Positions 1-6,858 of a DNA stretch of 10,598 bases are shown piece by piece. Made by a program: the position numbers and the translations under genes. The number at the start of each line of letters is the position of its first letter. Position 1 is the stretch's first letter. The notes beneath the pieces were generated by a model. That model did not search any database and was not told the origin of the DNA. It saw nothing but the letters and a program-made list of their open reading frames with translations. Origin of the DNA: Ochromonadaceae sp. CCMP2298 (Eukaryota; Sar; Synurophyceae; Ochromonadales; Ochromonadaceae); the NCBI GenBank assembly GCA_026770595.1, contig MU634721.1, forward strand, positions 1-10,598, read 5' to 3'.

Positions 1-447
<447 letters not shown>

Positions 448-733
448 ACGTCGCTTCTCCGAGAGAGCCACGATTCCTGTTGATGGTTTATATGTCTATA
501 TGTCAATTAGCAGTTCCCTGGTCAGCTAAACGTTGAAAACAGATGATGAATCGAAACAACTTATCTTTTAGGGATCAATACATATTCCCAGGTTCTCTTT
601 CCTGACTGTGTCCTTCGGGGCAAAACAAGGCATAATGATTTCGAGATTGTGACCTCGCGCTTCTGTTCATTCCTGACAGCAGAGATTTGCCCGATCTCTG
701 CGGTTTGTGACGATCCCAGAGAGATCGGAGACG
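448..733. other. Intergenic: AHCY 3' region and TPR-gene leader
   Basis: This head-to-tail spacer lies between the AHCY stop and the ATG of the TPR gene. It is more AT-rich than the flanking exons, and I see no conserved coding frame or RNA gene. No clear AATAAA signal follows the AHCY stop. The right end (679-728) holds two overlapping perfect inverted repeats, listed separately. Confidence 0.6.
679..728 (+). promoter_or_regulatory. Overlapping inverted repeats just upstream of the TPR-gene ATG
   Basis: Two perfect inverted repeats share one arm. GCAGAGAT (679-686) pairs with ATCTCTGC (694-701) across a 7-nt loop, giving an 8-bp stem. CCGATCTCT (691-699) pairs with AGAGATCGG (720-728) across a 20-nt loop, giving a 9-bp stem. 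Both need bases 694-699, so an RNA could form only one at a time, and the second stem ends 5 nt before the ATG at 734. If this stretch is transcribed it could affect translation. Function is inference, and chance remains possible. Confidence 0.3.
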
Positions 734-1998
734 ATGTTGTTCAACAGTCCTGGCGTCCAGGCCGTCAGCAAGAGCAAGTCCGAGCACCAGATAGCAGAGG
801 CATCGAAGCGGCTGAGCTCAGTAAATGAAAAGCTAGCCAAAGCCTCTGTCCAGCGATCCGCAATCGACGGAGGAGCGTTGAATGATCGCAAGAATCGGGA
901 TTGGACAAAGAACTATGCTGGTTGGAACAACTGGGAGGACGTCGATGAGCTTGAGACGGTCAAGAAGACGGAAGAGGCGACACTCGATGCAGTCCTGAGC
1001 AGGCAGGAGAACCTGGGCCATTACCACGACCACTCACAGGAGAGAAGCTTTTTCGAGAAGCCGGAAGAGGAGAAGTTTCAATGCTGTGAGGACAACCGCA
1101 TGCTGGGCAACTTCCTGTTCAGAGAGGGCATGTTCCCCAAGGCCGCCGAGCACTACCAGATCGCCCTCGCCTACTACGAGTACTGCTTCCTCGAAGAGGA
1201 GCAGCAGACCGAGCTGGACGAGCTGCGCAGAGCCTGTCTGTGCAATATATCCCTCTGCTATCAGAAAATGGGCTCCTTGCGTCAGGCAGTGGAGGCTGCG
1301 TCGACGGTGCTGAAGGAGACAGAGGGGCGGCACTGCAAGGCGCTGTTCCGCCGAGCAGTCGCCTACCGCTGCTTGGATGAATACGAGTGAGCGCACATAC
1401 CCGAAGCCAGTTTTTTGTATAACATTTATTAACGTTTTACCCTCCTCAGTTGCGCGAAGCAGGACTTGCTGCAGGCGCTGGAAGTAGTCCCCTGGGACCA
1501 ATCCATCATCGCAGAGCTTGCGCTGATCAAGGTGGGTTGTTTAGCCTGGACCATTGGCTCTCTCTCTCTCTCTCTCTCTCTGCCTCTCGCTCTCACTCCC
1601 GCTTTCCATCATATTCCCATACTGACACTACATACTACATGCTGACTACTACACACCGACTACCTTCCTACTTACTATATACCACACACTTGCAAACGTA
1701 ACTTCCTACAGAAACTGGAAGAAAACTACAAAGCAAGTTCGAAGGACTTCGCCGATTCAATTCTAGACCACGGCAAAGCCAGCGCAACGGGGGATGCGAA
1801 AGCTAACCCTAACTTGCCAGAATCGGGCCCCACACATAGCATTTTCAACATGAGTGTGGTAAGTACCGGTTTTGAAATCCAGCGTTGCTCTTTCACGCTC
1901 TAACTTTTCCTCCACCCTCTGCTCTTTGGTAGCCGCTGGAGCCTGTGTCGTCACCAGGGCTCCAAGCACTCCACAGAATGATACTCGGCGCGCCCTAG
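734..1998 (+). CDS. TPR protein with HSP-binding carboxylate clamp (co-chaperone-like)
   Basis: Four exons: 734-1386, 1450-1531, 1712-1858 and 1933-1998, all joined at GT-AG sites with the frame kept, giving 315 residues and a TAG stop. The start is the first ATG in frame; an upstream GTG at 707 was not chosen. Residues 50-75 hold an aromatic motif (W57, Y61, W64, W67) resembling the Y-x-x-W-x-x-[FW] element near the TPRs of RPAP3/SPAG1-type HSP90 co-chaperones. Residues about 119-250 form three TPR-like units. The residues that grip the C-terminal EEVD of HSP70/HSP90 are present by position: R122 (Lys in Hop), N126, N171, K202 and R206. A charged linker (75-118) precedes the TPRs, and a short Pro/Ser tail follows. 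There is no FKBP or J domain. Inferred role: cytosolic HSP70/90 adaptor, client unknown. The gene converges with the beta6 proteasome gene. Confidence 0.85.
1558..1581 (+). repeat. (CT)12 microsatellite in intron 2 of the TPR gene
   Basis: Twelve perfect CT units lie about 26 nt after the 5' splice site of the 180-bp intron 1532-1711. A pyrimidine-rich run and imprecise ACT/ACA repeats follow, up to the acceptor CTACAG. The tract probably varies between strains and seems to explain why this intron is longer than most here. Confidence 0.9.
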
Positions 1999-2214
1999 GA
2001 TTGCAGGGCGGGTCCACTTTCCGACAGACAGATGTAAGGCTAAAAATTTATTATATTTGTGCAATTAATTGGTCTCCACGCAAATGCGAAAATTAATTCA
2101 GGAGTGGTACGAGTTGATGTTTGGGTTTTTACGTTTGGGTTTTTACAAGGGGTGGGAAAACACATGTTGCTGTGAAGCACACAGCTTCCCTAGCTTCCTA
2201 GGCTGAACAATTGC
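1999..2214. other. Convergent 3' intergenic region (TPR gene / beta6)
   Basis: This 216-bp AT-rich spacer separates the TAG of the TPR gene from the TAA of the proteasome gene, so both 3' UTRs lie here and may overlap. There is no coding signal. It contains a 14-bp tandem duplication (2119-2146). TGTAA occurs just downstream of both stops (near 2035 on +, near 2143 read on -), but the evidence is too thin to call polyadenylation signals. Confidence 0.6.
2119..2146 (+). repeat. 14-bp perfect tandem duplication, G/T-rich
   Basis: GTTTGGGTTTTTAC occurs twice head to tail (2119-2132 and 2133-2146) without mismatch. The TTTGGG runs recall telomere repeats, but there are only two copies between two genes, so it is best read as a local duplication. 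Confidence 0.9.
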
Positions 2215-3169
2215 TTAGTCGTTCTTGAGAGGGAAGACCTCAGTGATAATGCCGCTCTTCTTGATCACCTTGATCTCCACGCTGTCTCCCGTGTAGATGT
2301 CTCTCTCGGTGGCGATGATGAAGATGTCCTTCACTATTGCGACCACCTCCTCGGCAGTGAGCTTCTTCTTTTCGTCGTACCTGTTCTTGTGGCCAATCAA
2401 GTTGTCCAAGATGGGCATAATGTAGTTCTGGCCGGAGCCCTGGCAGCCGTAGTCGTCGCGCTTGAAGGAGCCCACGGCGTCGTAGCCGTAGACCGCGCCC
2501 TTGCCCTCCTCGTCCAGGCCGCCGATCATGCAGAAGCCATAGTAGGGGAAGAAGCGGCGGTAGTAGAGGGTCACGCTGAGCAGCTGCGCGACAGCTGGAG
2601 AGCTCATGCTCGAGTTATGGCTGTGCTCGTATTGGGTAAGGCGCGCTCCGAGCATACGGCGCAGAGTGGTGATGTCCGAAATGCAACCCGCGGCAGTCAA
2701 AACGGTGTGCTCCGTACTGGTGATGGATAAACGCACGAGGGAGAAGGTAAGACATTGTTGATCAAATGAATGCCATGAAACGGAGTTACTCACAGCGTGT
2801 GCAGCTTGCTCTGGTTCCGGGAGAGGATCTCGTAGCCAGTGCTGATACGCGTGCATCCCGCGCACACGACGAAGTCCTCGCCAGCAATGGCCACCGTTGT
2901 CCTGAGATCGTGGACGAAGCAAGAGAATATCAAGATTAAATACGGAATACGCGATTCGGCTCCGCATTATTCTAAACTCACCCGCCATTGAAGTCGTAAG
3001 GGTTGAACCGTCGCTCCCACGGGACAGTCTTCACAGGACCGTCAACCAGGACGCCGTCGAGAGGCATGTTGATCGGCCCGTCGGTGGTCCACATAGGTGC
3101 CGGTGCTGCAGAGGGGGCTTGGCTGTGAAATGACAAAGCGGGAGCGGGGGTAAAGGGGGGAGAGGTCAT
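2215..3169 (-). CDS. PSMB1: 20S proteasome subunit beta type-1 (beta6)
   Basis: Non-catalytic beta6 ring subunit of the 20S proteasome core (yeast Pre7). Minus-strand exons are 3169-2982, 2901-2794 and 2716-2215, joined at GT-AG sites in frame: 265 residues, TAA stop. Recognisable blocks: [20 protein letters not shown] (residues 54-73), [22 protein letters not shown] and the C-terminal TERDIYTGD. In the family alignment the catalytic Thr1 position is Gly (G63), as in other beta6 subunits, so no peptidase activity is expected. K33 is kept (K95), but the usual Asp17 is Cys (C79, TGC at 2855-2853). The N-terminal 50 residues are Pro/Ala-rich and longer than in human. An in-frame TGA sits 9 nt upstream of the ATG, fixing the start unless a leader intron (3219-3173) is spliced. 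The gene is divergent from the fusion gene at 3614. Confidence 0.95.
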
Positions 3170-3426
3170 TTTCTGTCACACTTTCACGATCAAGGACCTT
3201 CAAGAGAGACATGTCTTACCCGACGAATTCCATGGCTCTGCTGTTGACCTTGCGAGAGAAAAGATTCAACGATAGGATCTGCTGCCGATTCTCCTCCACA
3301 GAACTGGGTGGGAAGCTGTCGAAGGACGAATAATGCCTCTGGATCTCGTTCAGCCCTTCTCTCTTGCCCTCTTTTCCTGTTCGAGTTCTCGAGGCCTCTC
3401 CGCAAAAATCCGGCCTCATAAAATCA

Positions 3427-3451
3427 CGGGAATTCCCCTTGGGAATTCCCG
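3427..3451. promoter_or_regulatory. Paired GGGAATTCCC palindromes in the divergent promoter
   Basis: Two perfect copies of the 10-bp palindrome GGGAATTCCC (3428-3437 and 3441-3450) stand 13 bp apart, forming a near-perfect 25-bp inverted repeat with only the central spacer unmatched. A dimeric transcription factor could bind each copy. The sequence resembles animal NF-kB sites, but algae are not expected to have that factor, so the binder is unknown. Confidence 0.5.
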
Positions 3452-3452
3452 A

Positions 3453-3466
3453 ATATCACGTGATAT
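3453..3466. promoter_or_regulatory. 14-bp palindrome with CACGTG (G-box/E-box) core
   Basis: ATATCACGTGATAT is a perfect 14-bp palindrome centred on CACGTG, the classic site of bHLH and plant-type bZIP dimers. It lies 2 bp beyond the GGGAATTCCC pair and about 150 bp before the plus-strand ATG. Because it is symmetric it could act on both divergent genes. I found no other CACGTG in the window. Confidence 0.55.
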
Positions 3467-3613
3467 ATTTTGAGACCGTTGGCGACGAAAAATCCAAGCG
3501 CCAATCTTCGCCTCCCCTCGAGCCAACCTCTTCCACACAGACAATCCTACCCGATGCACACAAACGAGAGGTTAACTTATCATCTCAACGTTCTTTCCAC
3601 ACATCCCGCAACC

Positions 3614-5562
3614 ATGTCGACTAAAATGAGCACTGATATGAACATTACCCGGCCTACCAGCCGGGTGATCCGCCCTCCCGGGGGAGGGTCCTCGTTCTCC
3701 ATCTGTGAGTGCCGTCTGCACCTCTCGCCCCCATAATTACGCCTCTGCAGACCTCCGTTTTCATTCCTAATAAATCTTTTGCAATTATTTCATCCTGCGC
3801 AGCCGGTGGCTACGATGCTGACCCTGCTCCCACAGCGACGCCTGGTAAGTTCCGTAGCAGTAGAGAGCCGTTAGGGATTCGATGCCAGCGAATGTGACCG
3901 AATAATCCACTCACCCACATAATTCCACTTGCACCACTACGCAGCCAAGAAGCAGTCGAATGGCCCTGCGAACTCGTTCACTCACTCCCATGACGCGCTG
4001 AAGCCGGCGGAGATCGCCGCCGTCGCGCCCCCTGCTGCCCCCGCCCCCGTCGCTCCCGCCAGCCCCGTCAAGGCCAAGGCCGCTCCCGCTCCCGCGCCGG
4101 TTTACGTCGCCCCCACTCCAGTGACCGGCATTGTTGGCATTATCGTGGCTGGCGAGCTCGCTCCCGAGGCCATCACCGCCGCCGTGACCAAGGCGCTGGC
4201 GCAGGAGGGCATCACGGGCAGCGTGATCAGCTACGTCCCCGAGGCATCCATCGCCCCCTTCGCCGCCAAGAAGATGTCCGCCTCGGTGGACTGCGTCATT
4301 GTGGCGGCCATCATGATCGAGCCCTCTATGCGCTCGGCGCTGCTGAACCTGAACTCCGCAGACGTTCCCGTGATCCCCGGCGTGGTGGTGCAGGGCAGTC
4401 TGCTTGAGGCCAAGGCCATGCTCGCCTCCTCCGCCGCCTCCTGGGCCAAGGCCGCCGCCTCCGTGCTGGCCATGAAGGCTGGCGAGCTGGTGATCGAGGT
4501 CGCACCCGTGGTGGTTATCGAGGAGCCTGTGGTGCTCACCACCCAGGTGTCCGACCCCGCCCTGCTGATGACGGTGCTGCGCCAGACGCTCAAGGTAAAG
4601 ATTAAAGGCCTAGTATATACTCGTTCATCCAGGCCGCCAATATTAACCTTTATCAATCACTTATTTAGGCGCACGGTGCTTACGGCATCTCCGGCCTCAG
4701 CCGCAAGTTCCGCATTATGGACGACAACAACTCCAGCATGATCGACCTCAGCGAGTTCACCAAGGGCATGGCCGAGCACGCGCTGGACTGGACTGCCGAC
4801 CAGATCAAGGCGGTGTTCGAATTCTTCGACTCGGACAAGTCCGGCGGCATCGATATTGACGAGTTCTTGTTCGGCGTGCGCGGCACCCTGAACGAGCGCC
4901 GCTCCCAGCTGGTGCTGATGGCTTTCGAGATTCTGGACTCGGATTCCTCTGGAGTGGTGGAGATTAACGACATCAGCGCCAAGTACTGCGCAGACAAGCA
5001 CCCCGACGTGATTTCGGGCAAGCGCAGCAAGGAGGATATCCTTGTCGAGTTCCTGAGCACATTCGACACCATCGACAAGGACGGCAAGGTGACGCCCGCG
5101 GAGTTCATCAAGTACTACGGCAACGTCTCCTCCTCCATCGACGACGACGACTACTTCGAGCTCATGATCCGCAACGCCTGGCACATCTCGGGTGGCGAGG
5201 GCTGGTGCGCCAACTCCTCGAACATGCGCGTGCTGGTGGGCCACACGGAAGGACACGCCACCGTGGAGGAGGTGAAGAACGACCTCGGCATCACCTCCGA
5301 CGACAAGGAGAAGATCGTCGCCGCGCTTGTGTCCCAGGGCATCAGCGATATTGAGTACATCCAGGGCAATGACGGTGTTAAGTACACGCCCGGTACCACC
5401 CAGCCCGCCAAGGCCGATTCCGCCCCCACCACCCCCACGAGAGGCAAGCGCGTGCCTGAGGAGTCATTCCTGCGCCCCACCACCGCCCCCGCTCCCACCG
5501 CCGGCCCCACCAACTCTCGCCGTCATAACGGGCGCGGCCAGTCCACTCTCCAGCTGTTCTAA
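3614..5562 (+). CDS. Jupiter-like / lumazine-synthase-like / calcyphosin EF-hand fusion protein
   Basis: Exons 3614-3704, 3803-3844, 3945-4594 and 4669-5562 join in frame to 558 residues. Module 1 (residues 13-30, RPTSRVIRPPGGGSSFSI) matches the Jupiter/HN1 (JPT) microtubule-associated motif. An Ala/Pro/Val-rich linker follows (about 65-104). Module 2 (about 105-224) reads like 6,7-dimethyl-8-ribityllumazine synthase: VPEASIAPFAAKKM (142-155), then VPVIPGVV (185-192), then an Ala-rich helix. The catalytic-His segment is shortened and lacks His, so it is probably a pseudoenzyme. Module 3 (262-436) is a calcyphosin: four EF-hand loops at 279-290, 315-326, 351-362 and 394-406; loop 2 is canonical, loop 3 ends in Asp, loop 4 is one residue longer. 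A Pro/Thr/Arg-rich tail ends at 558. Inferred role: Ca2+-responsive flagellar or microtubule protein. The start at 3614 has a good AACC-ATG context; an in-frame ATG at 3554 would add 20 residues. Confidence 0.87.
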
Positions 5563-5867
5563 ATCTTCCATATACTTAGGAGGCCCGGGGTCCCACTGAG
5601 CAGCAGATGCCCTCGCTGTGCGCGTAGATAGGCAGAAACACTGGTTTGAAAATCGAACTGTGTTTTGAGGACATCATACCCCTTTGAGAAAATCAAACTC
5701 GTGGCGGTAGCTGTATTAGAACAGGTCGGTAAGACGATTATGCCGCTGTAGTGGAGGCTTGGCGAATTTCCCTTGAATAAGAATTTTGCATATGGATATT
5801 TACGTCTTTTTTGCAATCAAATACACATATACACATATTCTCGTGCCTAAGAAGTGTTCGGGTACTA
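5563..5867. other. Convergent 3' intergenic region (fusion gene / unknown gene)
   Basis: These 305 bp between two facing stop codons become AT-rich toward the right. I see no conserved frame, tRNA-like fold or polyadenylation signal I would defend. The only internal repeat noted is ATACACAT twice in tandem (5821-5836). Confidence 0.6.
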
Positions 5868-6569
5868 CTATGAGCAGTTCTGGGCACCATTCTCGCCTGC
5901 CTCGGTGCCTCCGTCCTCCACCCGCACTGCGCGGATAATGTTGAATCGCTCGTCCAACTCCACCACCACGCTGTCGTTCTCGCTGCACAGCGAGCGCATG
6001 TTTTCTAAGTAATCTGCTAGATTCAGAGGCGAGTAGTTTTCCAACCAAATCTCACTGTTATCCTTGTTCAGTAGGTTTAGCGTCCCGTCGTCGTTGAGTG
6101 TATCCAAAAACCAATGACTGATGATCGAGTCGAAAGCAGATGATGATGCTGCTTTCCCGCTCTCCAAAGCAGCAATATCCTGGTGCCATGCCAAAGCCTT
6201 CTTTTTGTAGTTTGCAGATACCAGCTTTCCTTCTGGTAGTTGCAAGTATGAGCCTACAACGTCCGACGCGGCCTCGAGCAACCCAGCCTCGGCGCCAGGT
6301 CTCGTGCAGTACTTGAAGTAGACCTCAACTGTGGATATGAGTTTCGTCTTTGCGCCCTCTGGAACTGACTCGTTCTGATGCTTCTGCAGGAGTTGGTGTA
6401 TGGTTATGGGGGGTGGTCAGTGGGAGGGGCGGGTATGCAGTACACAAGCAACACTCACCTGCAGCCACGTATTGATTTTTTTCATCTCAGCGAGTATTTT
6501 GCTTGTGCTCTGGCCTGCCACATGCTTCTTCGCGTCCTCTAAGTATTTTTCTATCCTCTCACTCGCCAT
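5868..6569 (-). CDS. Unrecognised 208-residue protein, two exons
   Basis: I do not recognise this protein. Minus exons 6569-6459 and 6383-5868 flank a 75-bp intron with strong sites (CAG/GTGAGT donor, CTCCTGCAG acceptor), and the frame continues cleanly, so it is very likely a real gene. The ATG has an excellent GACCATGG context. Residues 1-37 (exon 1) look like a charged helix rich in Lys/Glu; residues 38-130 appear mostly helical, with Tyr, Leu and Lys; residues 135-195 hold Trp- and Asn-containing segments such as SEIWLENYSPLNLADYL; the last 15 residues are acidic and Gly-rich. There is no signal peptide, membrane segment or metal motif. It is probably a small soluble cytosolic protein. 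It lies downstream of MPP-beta on the same strand, separated by 289 bp, and converges with the fusion gene. Confidence 0.75.
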
Positions 6570-6858
6570 GGTCGTCACACGCCAGTGCTTGTAACACCAG
6601 ATACACACAAGTGTCTGCTTGTGGCAGGCAGAAGAGGTGGCACCCAACTAGGAACCTACTGGAACTCCAGCTAGCGGGAAGCTCGCATGTTGCGGCAGAA
6701 ACTGTGGACACCAATTGTTGGGAAAGTTATATTCTTCCCAAGCTTTTCAAGGTGTCTCTGGTTGTTACCTCTTACCTCTTTTCACCAACATTCCCCTCGC
6801 ATAACAATAAAACAAGCTCAAACAATAGAAAACTATTGAATTAATATACATTACAAGC
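6570..6858. other. Spacer: MPP-beta 3' region and promoter of the unknown gene
   Basis: These 289 bp separate two minus-strand genes. The right end, just past the MPP-beta stop, is AT-rich and has TGTAA directly after the stop codon and a 6-bp hairpin, CAATAG/CTATTG with a 4-nt loop (6823-6838). The left part must hold the promoter of the 208-residue gene; a 6-bp inverted repeat, CACAAG/CTTGTG (6606-6623), lies there. None of these is a firm signal. Confidence 0.5.

Larger units (their letters stand above)
3170..3613. promoter_or_regulatory. Shared divergent promoter/leader region (beta6 and fusion gene)
   Basis: These 444 bp separate two start codons pointing apart, so both promoters and leaders must lie here. 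The middle carries a palindrome cluster (3427-3466), listed separately, with a TATATTTT run directly after it (3464-3471) that could serve the plus-strand gene. On the minus strand GTAAGA (from 3219) and a CAG (3175-3173) could bound a 47-nt leader intron, shorter than any other intron here. An ATG at 3419 opens a 67-codon minus frame that ends before or at the beta6 start, possibly a uORF. On the plus strand an ATG at 3554 is in frame with the chosen start at 3614. Confidence 0.6.

Noticed and set aside
2030-2150. TGTAA motifs as green-alga-type polyadenylation signals
   Set aside because: They occur after three of the stops (TPR gene, beta6, MPP-beta) but not the others, and a 5-mer is expected by chance in AT-rich spacers.
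3428-3450. GGGAATTCCC read as NF-kB sites
   Set aside because: The match is exact, but Rel/NF-kB factors are not expected in algae, so only the palindrome itself is reported.
4657-5256. 199-codon minus-strand frame opposite the EF-hand exon
   Set aside because: It is an antisense shadow: Val/Ala/His-rich composition is typical of the complement of a G/C-ending coding exon, while the plus strand encodes clear EF-hands.
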